NCBI GenBank assembly: GCA_023213395.1
Contig: CM041465.1
Coordinates: forward strand, 146,017,741-146,081,740
Origin: Cycas panzhihuaensis
Taxonomy: Eukaryota; Cycadophyta
Reading direction: 5' to 3'
DNA: 64,000 nt
In this document: positions 53,882-64,000 of the stretch, in pieces
Layout of the letters: every line of letters begins with the position of its first letter
How positions within the stretch are numbered: the stretch's first letter is position 1
Translations under genes and position numbers: made by a program
Notes under the pieces: generated by a model
The model's input: the letters and a program-made list of their open reading frames with translations, nothing else
Told to the model about the DNA's origin: nothing
Database searches by the model: none

Positions 53882-56194
53882 AGATGAGGGCTTAATAAAA
53901 TTAATGATTGAGATTATTATTTCATGAGAATTTCACATAGGCTATACATAATCTCTAACAATTGTAATAATGGTTTAAAATTGTAAGAAACATAATACTA
54001 AAATAGTAGGTTTATATACTGAAAAAAAAACCATTGTGTGAAGGAGATATGTACCACATTGAACAAATTCTAATTGAGTCTACTAGAAAATAGACCTACT
54101 TATTTGGGGAAGCTTATTGTTAGTTTAGAATTATGGGCAAAAACTTTTGTTGTCATATGGTTCTTAAATATTTTCAATTTACATTATATGGCTGAATGTA
54201 ATTGAGATGAGTTATTGATGCATTTATCGATTTTAGCAAATCTTACCCTTTTAAATAATAAATATATTACAAATTAGGATGGAAACCTTTCCTTAGTGTT
54301 GTAATTATTATGTTTTAGGATATGAACCCTTTTTTGCTTATTTTTTATGTATTTAATCCTTATGGCTTATCTTAAATATAATTAATGGGGATTTAGTTTT
54401 GGGTCGTTTGTATTCTATTGGTTGTTCATTTAATAATAAATGAACTCAATAACAATTTCAATGTATAAATATCTTCAAGTTTATTAAAGTAAAGCTTTTG
54501 GCAAGTGGTTTAAAGGGAGGGATTTTCTCCTCTTAGCAGTCTATTTTAAGGGTTGTTTAATTATTTTTCATATTGTTCATCCAAAATTTGCGTAGTCTTG
54601 AATGAACCAGCCCTCTTATGGTGAGAAGGGGTAAAAGTGAGGAAGGTGATAGAATGGGACCAAGGACTACTAAAAATAAAGCATTAGATGGCATGAAGAG
54701 ATAAGGTAATTTAATAAAGACTCAACTAAAATCCCAAAAGACTAAAAAGAGAATGAGATAAAAGATCGTGAGTGGTGTGTGGATGTTCAGATGTACCATG
54801 TCACTACATGACCTTATAAACAAGATGTGTTATATCCATAGTCAACTTAGGCTCATAGGTTGGGTAGGTATGAAAGTAATCTATAGGGATTAGGGGGAAG
54901 TATGGGAACAAGATATACTCTAACCTAAAAGGTAGACAAAAAAGGAATGCAATATGCCAAATTAACAAGCACACAAGCAACAATAACTATCTATACTCTT
55001 TATGAGTGGAACAAATAAAAAATAAAAGCTCTCAATATGTGGGAGATACACCAAGGAAAAAGAGCCCCTAACATTGTTGTTGATAAATGCATCCTAGATT
55101 CTTGTCCTTAAAAGGAAAACATCTTAGACTATCCCAACCTGTAGGAGAGAACTATGTCGTGCTAACTAAGGAAGAACAGGAGGACAAGTGAGGAAAGAAA
55201 CATAATAGATTAAGGCCTAAGATTATTAACCTGCTTGTGGGTTAATTAATAGGGAATCTTACACCTAATGGCAACCCACCTATGAGTGTGGGAGGTTTGC
55301 AGAAACTTGTACCCAATTCTAAATAGTTTCTCTTTGTAGAGGTGAAAATAGAGAGAAGAAAAAGAAAAATAACCACTCTCAATAGGACTAATGCTACTCA
55401 CTCAACTTTTTAAACCACATGTATGATCATACAATAAGGGTAGTTTCCTACCATTGGCCTGTTCATAATACAACAAGAGGTATCTACTTTATCTTGGGTG
55501 TAAGGCTAACCACCAGGGGATTAGGTTTGACCAATCTAGTTGCTCCTCTAACATAGTGGGAACTAAATCTAAATGAAAGGAGTATAAACAAAGGGAAAAT
55601 CCTAATGCAAGTAGCATGCATTTTTTATTAAATGAAGATAATAATTAAATTATCTATACATATCAAGTAAGTACATAAAAAATAAAATAAGTAACTTTAA
55701 TCTAGCAAATATATAATAAGTGTATAAACAAAGTGCAAACAAGAGCTACTAAGTCCTAAGTACACTTATACTTAACTTTGCTTAGTAAATTGCATAAAAA
55801 GACAAAGGAAGAGGGCAAGAGATGAAAGGGGTTGCCCTTTAAATTTAATTTTTATTTTTTTTATTTTTTTAGGTTTTATACTTCTTTTAAAGGTAATTTT
55901 CAAGTATAAAGGTACTCTAAGGTAACAAGCATATGCAATACACCACAAATAAAATAATGTTACACAAAGAGATGTTAGATGAACCTCTTGGACATATGTA
56001 ACAATGGAATGAAATGAACAAGAAAGTAAACCTACTTTTAATGCTTTAAAGAAATTAGACAAACCACCTAAATAGAGGCAGCTAATAACCAATAAAAATC
56101 AAGAGCAAGAAATGCTTAACAAACAAGAAAAATTCAAGTTGTGTAAAACATACTTAAAAAGAGGGGTGGGAACCTCAAATCTATGCTTATAAGG
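53882..56194. other. Unassigned region right of E
   Basis: The continuation of whatever E inserted into, probably the gypsy fragment I or its surroundings. I see no protein motif, paired repeat or RNA gene. A 106-codon minus frame at 56092-55772 has no recognisable feature and includes a low-complexity lysine stretch. Confidence 0.45.
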
Positions 56195-56518
56195 TGTTAG
56201 AAAATGCAACTGAAGTAAATAAGGTCGATAAGATCATTCACATCACACATATCATAAGCAGAAACAAATTGCACGGGACACCATATTGGCGTGGGAAACC
56301 CTTAAGGGTGAAAACCCATAATTGAATAATATTCACATTATGAAAAAATGATGTTACATCAAAGGTGGACTTTGATCTATATTTATAGATCTAAAGTTCC
56401 AAATATAGTTACAAATACATCCATTAGGTCACCACAATCGAGACTATTCCACCATATAATTAGGTATAAAAATAGGAGGGCCATATTACGTTAGGTGGTA
56501 TGGTCACATATCTTAACA
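56195..56518 (-). repeat. LTR of G2
   Basis: 324 bp with TG...CA ends. On the minus strand it contains TTCACCCTTAAGGGTTTCCC, a word common near the R/U5 of plant copia LTRs, and a TATA-like segment. Confidence 0.7.
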
Positions 56519-59500
56519 TCCTTTCTTAATGTAAATGTGGGGCAATAAGGATTATCATTGGGAACATATCCCCTCTCAAGGATAACCTTGCTCAACCCAA
56601 TATGCACAAATGTCAATGTAGCGATCATCACTCAGATGTAATGGTGCTATGCCTTGTATATGCTCAATTCTTTGGAAATACTCCAATAGACCTACAACTA
56701 TACAACTCTCTCTGCACCTAACACTTCGTCCATTCTAATCGGCCATATTCCTCTAACTAAACCAAGAGGATAAGCCACTTAAACCATATGAATCACCTCT
56801 TCAAGTCTTCGTTAAGGAACACTAATATGATACGATATGATACCCAACTATCTGAAGCTGCTGAAGTAAGGATCAAACGAACCAATGAACATAGAGACTA
56901 GTGCTAAATATCTCATCATATCTTAATCCTTCTTCCTGTTATGAATCACATGTGCAACAAGTCTTCAAACTTGTAAATCAACCAGGTTCTTTGCTTCAAT
57001 ACAACTCTCCAATGTGAATCTGTACTAACTGGAATATTGGTATCTATCAGAAGTTTTGACTGGCATGCTGATCCATGATCTTTCATCATCCTACAAGTCT
57101 TCAACTATCAATAGAACATGGGTTTATAATCCATGTCTCATCATCTAACAACTCATCATCATCAATCTTTCACTATGTCCTACTTTTGCCTCAAGCACAA
57201 TGTTAGGCAAACAAACTTGCACACTTACTGAATAACGACCCGAAAAAGTGAAGCAATGAAGGATAAAACCTGTAACCAAATGACACTCAATATGATACGT
57301 TATAAACTCATCAAATCAATATCTAGACTAATCACAATGCATTTCCCCTACAGATCACACAGTTTGTAAGCTAAACAACCGATACACTTCAAATGCTTGC
57401 AATCCTGCTACTGCTATTTTTGTCTAAGATGTGTGCACTCCAATGCACCAAGGGAAACAAATGGAAGGCTTCTAACTTGGTCCAAACACATAACATGAGG
57501 GGAAAATATGCCACAAACAGTCACAATAGGGGTACCCATACCTGTCTGCTACAGTTCCTGCCAATAAAACATGGGAGGCAAACTAAAACATGCACCAACC
57601 TCACCATCTGCATCATGATACTCACCTGCAATACAACCTTACATGCCAACTATACATACCATGACAAAGGCATAACTAATTTTAAGGATTTTTTTCTTAG
57701 ACCTTTCTATTCACACTTTAATTTCATCAAGAATTTTACCTTGGTTCCACATCAGACTTGTTCAGATATGTACCCATGTTGAACCAACATAAATTGGGCC
57801 ACAAACCTCATGCTAACATTAGTCCAACAATTCATACAAGCAAATTCTAAACTTCATCACCTCATACACATCTGATGCAACTGAACTCAAATGTAATCAT
57901 GAATAAGAACATTCATTTATTTCACTGAATAATCACATAAATCATGAATTTTATGCAATGATTAATGCCATACTTAAATAGTATCAGAGTTTGTATTAAA
58001 TTTCAATTAAGGTACTCAAACATGCTCATCATCTTCTTTGCCTAAATCCGCCCATCAAACTTGCCTAAAATCACCCTCAACCAGCCCTTAAACTCACCCT
58101 TAAAACCTATCCAAAACTCTCGCTCCAAAAGCTTGCCTAATCTTGCCATGTAATACACATGTAACAAGAGTATATCATCGCTTCATCTAGCCCTTCTTCG
58201 CCCATAAACTCCTTCACATAAGACACATTCTAAGGAGCATCAAGTCTCCATATGTCACTTAACACATTCTCCCATGTAAAACATATACAAGAGAAACTAT
58301 AGTCGATTGATATCACCATATCACCATTAATGAAGCATGCTTAATGTACTCTCTTCTCCTTAAATTGCCATCATCACCCAACTTCTTCATACTATATTCT
58401 GCCTCATCATCACATGCATGCCTCATATTGCTATTAAACTAATACAACCACTCAATATATCTAAGCCACTTATAACAATATGTGATGATCCACTATAGCA
58501 AAAATAATATGATCATCATTCATCAATGCATAAAGACAAACTTGATTGATATATTGGAACTAGCAAGTTGTATGCAAGATGACATCAACATTATTAAAAG
58601 GCAATAATATGACAATCATGAACATTATGCAATATCAACGAACATTAGAATGAAGTCATCAATATCCATAAATAAAAAAGGTGTCTTAGATCAATCTTTG
58701 ATATATATCAAAGTAATATGATATAAATCGTGCCTTTTATAAATATCAATGATACAAGAAACTTAATAACCCAAACGACTATTCAAAATCTCAATGGTGA
58801 TTCACTAACATGTAGTGACTACAAATCAAATACAGGGGCGACTCCATATATAAGAGCATCAGCTATATTACAGTTGGAAATACAGATTGTAGACTGTGCA
58901 TACTGCAACAACAATATTAAAAATGTCTTAGGCGAACTTAATAATCATGACGGCTCAATGTGATAGCATGCAACTTTATATATCCACTGCTGTAAGATAA
59001 TTAAAGCAAGCTGTATACAAGATGACATTATGACATTGTGTAGTCTATAATTCATCACACAGGGTGCACATATATACATTATGCACGTAAACTTTAGATC
59101 ATGCAGAGGAACATGCTAATAGATATTACCTAACATCTTCATATAATATACACAGCCAAAGAAATATCAACAGATGAAGGCAATGTAGTGTGTAATAACT
59201 TCTGAAGACGATAGACTTCATAGACATCAATCAATAGCGTAACATCATAATATCAACCACAATTATTAACAATGTAAGCAGGCGACATAAACTTGGTCAT
59301 CTGGGCTGAAGATCAACGTGCAGAATAAGTATGCAACCACAATAAATTTATTTCAGCTATATAACAACTCTATAATAGAGGGAGGATGACAATACATATC
59401 GCTTGGGTGACACCAATATCACTCAAAAAATTGATATAAAGATGGGCAACTTGAAATATATCACTGTGCAGATGCAACTATAACATCTCACAATGATTCA

Positions 59501-59780
59501 CCAATAATATACCCTTAGCCAGAAAGTAATATATTGATAAATATCAATGTATTTATCAAACATGTAACAGAAATATATTACTACTGATAAATATTGATGA
59601 TACCTAGGGCATAATATAGTAGTAGGTTACAACATATATTATTCAAACCCTAAAACGTCAAACAGGTGAATATTTAATGAGAATACCTCTGTTTTGTTGA
59701 CCGTAATAATGATTTCACAGTTGTGCAACTGGCCTTCTAAGGTTTTGGCACTCTCCCACTAGCAATAGGGGGGGTGGCAA
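56195..59780 (-). mobile_element. Element G2: minus-strand LTR element, 3' part
   Basis: LTR at 56195-56518 (TGTTAGAAAATGC...ATCTTAACA) with a minus-strand purine run, AAGAAAGGA, just inside it, so this is the 3' LTR. The interior resembles the G1 leader in places, for example 58195-58290 versus 16235-16330. No gag or pol is recognised. The 129-codon plus frame at 57393 is antisense to the element and has no motif. The 5' end and second LTR are not found: the LINE cuts it near 59780 and it may resume after 63.86 kb. Confidence 0.55.
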
Positions 59781-59814
59781 TTAACTCTACAGCACACAAA
59801 CTCAATGGCATCGA

Positions 59815-59864
59815 CAAACGAGGATCTGACACCTTCAGTAGTTTCAAACGAGGATCTGACACCT
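59815..59864. repeat. Direct repeat 20 bp x2 at the LINE break
   Basis: CAAACGAGGATCTGACACCT at 59815-59834 and again at 59845-59864, separated by ten bases. Confidence 0.95.
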
Positions 59865-59896
59865 AGAGTGGACCACATTAGCCACTCTAGATGTCA
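59857..59896. repeat. Inverted repeat, 15-bp arms, at the LINE break
   Basis: TGACACCTAGAGTGG (59857-59871) and CCACTCTAGATGTCA (59882-59896) pair at 14 of 15 positions across a 10-base loop. One arm lies in LINE coding sequence, the other is where coding similarity ends. Confidence 0.93.
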
Positions 59897-61928
59897 GCTT
59901 TATACCTTTTATGGCCCCCTACCTTCTGATGGACTCCAGGGTTCTACCCAGAAGCTCAGCCATCGTGATATACAGAAAGGGAGAGAGGGGGTCACCCTAC
60001 CTTAACCCCCTAAACCCCAGAAAAAACCTAGAGGAAGAACCATTTATAATGACAGAGAACTGCGGATTACCAATGCATAATTTTATCCATGACCGCCAAG
60101 TCTCCCCAAAGCCAAATGCTCTAAGGCATTCCAACAGACAGTCCCAGGAAACCCTATCGAAGGCCTTCGTGAGTTCAATCTTGATAAGCATCATAGGCTC
60201 TTTCCTTTCCACAGCTAAATGGATTGTTTCATGGACAACAATATAGCCATCGTATAACTGCCTACCCCGAAGAAAGCCATCCTGATTCTGGGAGATGATG
60301 TTTGGCATAAACTTCTTCACCCTGTTCACCAGAACCTTGGTGATAATTTTGTATTTAACGTTGCAGAGGCTAATAGGGGGAAAATCCTCCATCCTTTTTG
60401 CCCCATCTTTTTTTGGAATAAGGACAAGGAATGTGGTCTGCCACTCCTGAAGAATCTTTCTATTTACTTGGAACTCTTTCATTGCTTCCATAAGATCCCC
60501 TTTAATAATGCCCCAGAATTCTTGAAAGAACCCCAGGGGAAATCCATCGGGGCCTGGCGCTTTATCTTTCTTCATACCGAAGAGGGCCGCCCTAACCTCG
60601 TCCTGAGTGAATGGAGCTGTAAGCTGGGCATTCCACTCCTCGTTCACCAGACAGGGAATATTGTTCAGGAAGTCTTTCCTCCTATCCTCGTTCTCGCCTG
60701 GCGGCTTGGAAAAAAGGTTCCTGAAGAAATCGCAAGCCAGCTCCTTCATGTCCTCAGCCGAGCTGACAGCAGCTCCATCATCCTTTTGAAGACTATTGAT
60801 TCTGTTGTTCGCCCTATGTTTTGCTGTGGTCATATGAAAAAATCTAGTATTTCTATCTCCATCGGCCAACCAGAGGGCCCTAGATTTTTGTCTCCAGTGG
60901 ATCTCCTCTCTATTGAGAATCTCCTCCAAAGTCTCGGTGAGCTCCTTCTCAGCCTTATCAAGCTCTATTGATCTGCCCAACCGCTCAATTTGTTCCCCTA
61001 TGCCTTTTAAATCCTAGATGGTTTTATCCTTTTGTTCATTTATGTTTTGATAAACCTCCTTATTCCAAATCTTTACTTGCTTTTTGACCCAGTCCAACTT
61101 CTTTGAAAATCTATACATAACATGTCCTTTAGTGTCTATGCCCCACCATTCCTCGATTCTATTCCAAAGGTCTGGATGGCGCAACCACATTAATTCAAAT
61201 TTGAAGGGCACCCCTATAAATTTACCCAGATCTAAAAATTGCAGCAAGAGGGGCGAGTGATCAGAGCTGATCCTCAGTAATGCCTCTAAAGTGAAGTCAG
61301 AGAAGCACTTCATCTAATCAAAGTTAACCAGCATCCTATCCAACTTGATTTGGATAAGGCCGTCCCCCAGCCTCTTATTGGACCAGGTGAAGGAAGCCCC
61401 CCTGAGCCTGACATCTTCCAACCCCCCTTGTTGAAGGAAGTCGCTAAACTCGGCCATACTAGTAGACCATCCCTCGGTACCTCCTCTCTTATCTCTAGGG
61501 GATAAAGCCGTGTTAAAATCGCCTGCCAGCAGCCATGGGAGATGGCAATCCCTGTGTACCTCAATCAGTCTATCCCAAAGCCTCTTCCTGGCTGTTTGAA
61601 GAGTTGGAGCATAGACATTGGTAGTAATCCATGTGGTGTTGTTACTTTTGTTCATTAACTGAACCGAAATAAAGGAGTCCTCAATCAGAAAGATTTCACC
61701 CAACCAAATAGATGGGTTCCAAAGTACCATTAATCCCCCAATACCTTGGCTATAGTCCCTCTCTATACCATTTGCATGCTTCCAAATTTTGTTTCTGATT
61801 TTTGGTCCATTCTCCTTACACAGCTTAGATTCTTGCAGAAATAAGAGATCCAATTAATGTCTGGTTCTCATATCCTTAATGATTCTTTACTTCGAGGGGG
61901 CATTCAGACCCCTAATATTCCATGACAT
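59870..61928 (-). pseudogene. LINE ORF2 N-terminal half (endonuclease and partial RT)
   Basis: Start ATG at 61928 (MSWNIRGLNAPSK). The apurinic endonuclease includes FLQESKL, LAGDFNTALSPRDKRGG near 61530-61480, and SSDHSPLLLQF near 61275-61245. RT: LWLADGDRNTRFFH near 60880, KKDKAPGPDGFPLGFFQEFW near 60575-60515, LVLIPKK, PPISLCNVKYKIITKVLVNR, and a GLR-stop-GDPLSPF motif at 59997. All in one frame, with about six stops (TAG or TAA) and no frame shift from 61928 on. The frame loses similarity at about 59870, just before the F-A-D-D active site, so no active RT is possible. Confidence 0.9.
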
Positions 61929-61947
61929 GATTTTCATCGCTTCTTTC

Positions 61948-63302
61948 TCAGTTTCCAAACCTCCAGATCTCCCTTTGGGGATCCACAGGCTGAATCGATC
62001 TAAGGGTAGGTCCTTCAAGAAATGCTTCCTTTATGGTTTTCTGGGAACCTAGATCTACCTGAGTAGCCGATTCTTTCTCCCTTAGCAGCTTAGAAGGCGG
62101 TCTTCCAACCTTCTTCTCAGCACCCACATCAGGCATCTTCTTATGAGATATGGCTAGGTGCATCAGTGAATCTTAGGTTAACCTACCTAGATGCTCGGCA
62201 CTATCGAGCCCCTGGTCAGCTTCAACCTCTGAGGGTAGATCTGCCTCCAACCCAGCCATATTATCCTTCTTTTCCTCCTGCCTTAGTAGGCCATGCAGAT
62301 CAACATGGCCCGGCCCTTCACTGGAGTGGGAAGGCTCCCCAACTTCAGCCCCTCTAACCGAAACCTCCTGGGTCACGGGTGCCAGAGGCACTTGTTCATC
62401 TTCCTCCAAAAGCGTGTCCTCCTCATTTGGGTCAAAACCCAGATTTGGGAGGGAGGCCTCTGCAGTCTCCAATGGCGTTGGGCAATCAGAACCCTCCCAA
62501 TTTTCTTGGGTATTTGACTCAAGTGGATCTTCTTCTTTCTCATCTTTTAATGATTGGACTCCCAGACACTTTTGTGGCAGATGCCCCAACTGTCTACAAG
62601 TTGAGCATCTAAAGTGGTCCATCTCATAAATCAACGGTTGAACCCAGCTCTTATCTGGTAAATCCATCCAGATATCATCTAAGAGGGGCTTGTCTAATCT
62701 TTCCAGAGCACGAATTCTGGCATTAATGAGCCTACTCATGTTCTTCGTCGCGGAGTCAACTGCTAGTAGAGGGCCCACCACTTTCGCTATGCCTCTAAAC
62801 ACCTCAGGGTTCTAGTGGTGGAGGGGGAGGCTCGGGAGTTGGATCCAAATAGGTGCTTGTCTAATTTTAGGGCTCGAGGGATCAAAATCCCTGTGCCATT
62901 TCTCAAGAGAAAGGGCCTTTCTTCCGAACATCCATGGTGCTCTGATCAATATTCCAGACATATCATCATAAGAGGCAAATTTAAATAGCACATAGCCCTT
63001 AGTCATGGCTATTACCCCAACATTGCCTACTGTTCTCCATTTAGTCTTTGTCCATGTCCTAATGGCTTCCAGTCTCGGTCTGGGGCTTGAAATCTACCCA
63101 CCAGGCAGTTCTCCCATAATTTTTCAGTTTTTTCCACCAAGGCCAGAGGGATCTTCAGTCTAGCTTTGTTGTCCTTGAACACAGGTGTTAGATCAAAGGA
63201 TTCATCCTCATTTGTTTTTAAGACATCACGGTAAGTTCTGCCCAAAGCCATGCTAGGGTTCTGGTTCTGGTTCTGGTTTAAATAGGAATGATCTTTTTCC
63301 AT
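61948..63302 (-). pseudogene. LINE ORF1 (DUF4283-like, CCHC)
   Basis: ATG at 63302. The frame runs MEKDHSYLNQNQNQN to an ENCLVGRF segment, then one frame change near 63085 leads into WRTVGNVGVIAMTKGYVLFKF and WMFGRKALSLEKW, the DUF4283 RNA-binding pattern of plant L1 ORF1. A zinc knuckle, CSTCRQLGHLPQKC, is near 62625-62580. An acidic Glu/Pro-rich tail follows and ends at 61948. Two TAG stops, near 63025 and 62810, sit where Gln and Trp are likely. The stop is about 20 bases before the ORF2 start. Confidence 0.85.
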
Positions 63303-63860
63303 GATTTTAAGAAATCAAAACTAAAGAAACAAACGCCAGACAAGAATGCAATGGCATACCATTCATCTTCAGCCAATCTTTCCAAGGTGCTCGCCCAAGA
63401 TCTTAGCTGTGATTTCAAGAATTTCCTGGTTCGACCGTATGAGCTGATGCACAGTCTATATATATGCCTATGGGGTCCGCGTCCCCTCCCACTCCTTATC
63501 TCCCCCTTTAGACCTGCCGCATGGTGGCTCTCAACATCTAGTTGGCCGTGCCCTAGATGATGTAGAAGACCTCGAGACCACAGACAAGGTAAGAGAGCCA
63601 AACCTCTTTGCTCCTGGGTAATTCTCGCACTGGATCCTCTGGTAGTCTGCCCGTCTGCCCTTTGATTACATCCATTATCGTACCCTCTGTTTGCCAGCTC
63701 TGCATGAGAGATGGGAGTGAGAAGCCAAGCTAAAGCAGCATAGGCCAGCCGGCCTGCTCTGCGTTTACCCTCCGAGGGACGCCATGGCACCTTGAATCCT
63801 TCTGCGATCTCTGCCACAGCCTCTCCAAACCCTAGGTCTGTATCGTTTGCCTCCAGTTCG

Positions 63861-64000
63861 TTTGCCTCAATAATGTAGGCTGTTATGGTAGTTGATAATT
63901 ATCAAAATCCTCATTTTCTTAACTCACACATAATATATGAATAAGAATTCACCACCTTGCATATAACTTAATAACCTAATTTAATATTACATAAGAGAGT
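63861..64000. other. Edge sequence right of the LINE
   Basis: AT-rich. Could be the resumed G2. Nothing recognisable. Confidence 0.4.

Larger units (their letters stand above)
59815..63860 (-). mobile_element. L1-type LINE, 3'-truncated
   Basis: Reading right to left: a GC-rich 5' untranslated region (about 63.86-63.30 kb), ORF1 (63302-61948), then ORF2 (61928 down to about 59870) with endonuclease and the first half of RT. The usual second half of RT, RNase H, CCHC and poly(A) are missing, an unusual loss because LINEs normally lose their 5' end. Boundaries are approximate and no target duplication was found. Little decay, richer in G+C than the LTR elements around it. Confidence 0.88.

Noticed and set aside
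57393-57782. 129-codon plus-strand frame, possible small gene
   Set aside because: Antisense to element G2, no signal or domain recognised, composition like the surrounding CATCACC-rich leader.
60468-60971. 167-codon plus-strand frame over the LINE
   Set aside because: Antisense shadow of the LINE RT frame.
63278-63817. 179-codon minus frame upstream of LINE ORF1
   Set aside because: Lies in the GC-rich LINE 5' untranslated region, overlaps the ORF1 start in another frame, and shows no known domain. I cannot exclude a small upstream ORF.

Overview
This window looks like intergenic DNA from a land plant with a large, repeat-rich genome. The evidence is Ty1/copia and Ty3/gypsy long-terminal-repeat (LTR) retrotransposons primed from initiator tRNA-Met, a plant-type L1 LINE with a DUF4283-like ORF1, a TRIM element, very long AT microsatellites, and no host gene that I can recognise. 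A gymnosperm would fit, but the sequence alone does not prove it. Almost every coding region is a pseudogene.

Layout. (1) 1-2721: minus-strand copia remnant (here 'J') running off the left edge. (2) 4772-30003: tower one, four levels deep. Copia element C (4772-30003) was hit by copia A (10368-28147), A by copia B1 (12717-25279), and B1 by a minus-strand gag-only element G1 (14404-19474). G1 carries a ~1 kb (AT)n tract. (3) 31.7-33.6 kb: minus-strand gypsy fragment 'I'. (4) 33676-53876: tower two. Gypsy element E lost its RT and integrase. Its 5' LTR holds a TRIM (33723-34033) and a second full B-family copia, B2 (34040-49891, minus). B2 was hit by copia D (41214-49546), and D by a GC-rich 2.7 kb unit H (45247-47928). 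(5) 56195-59.8 kb: part of another minus-strand LTR element, G2. (6) about 59.8-63.85 kb: minus-strand L1 LINE with nearly continuous ORFs, missing its 3' half. 

The nesting is supported by reading frames or sequence that resume across each insertion, by paired LTRs, and by 5-bp target duplications: C ATATA/ACATA, A GAGAT/GGGAT, B1 TGAAA/TGAAA, G1 GTAGA/GTAGA, E AAATT/AAATT, D GTGGA/GTGAA, H GAATT/GAACT. 

Older elements are AT-rich and full of TAG/TAA stops, with zinc-knuckle Cys changed to Tyr. Six of nine primer-binding sites are mutated at the same CAG trinucleotide, as expected from long cytosine-methylation-driven decay. H and the LINE are GC-rich and look young. I found no new enzymatic system. 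The most unusual items are G1 (gag plus acidic repeat tail, no pol), H (unclassified, clean ends), the small TRIM family, and the hairpin at the LINE break.
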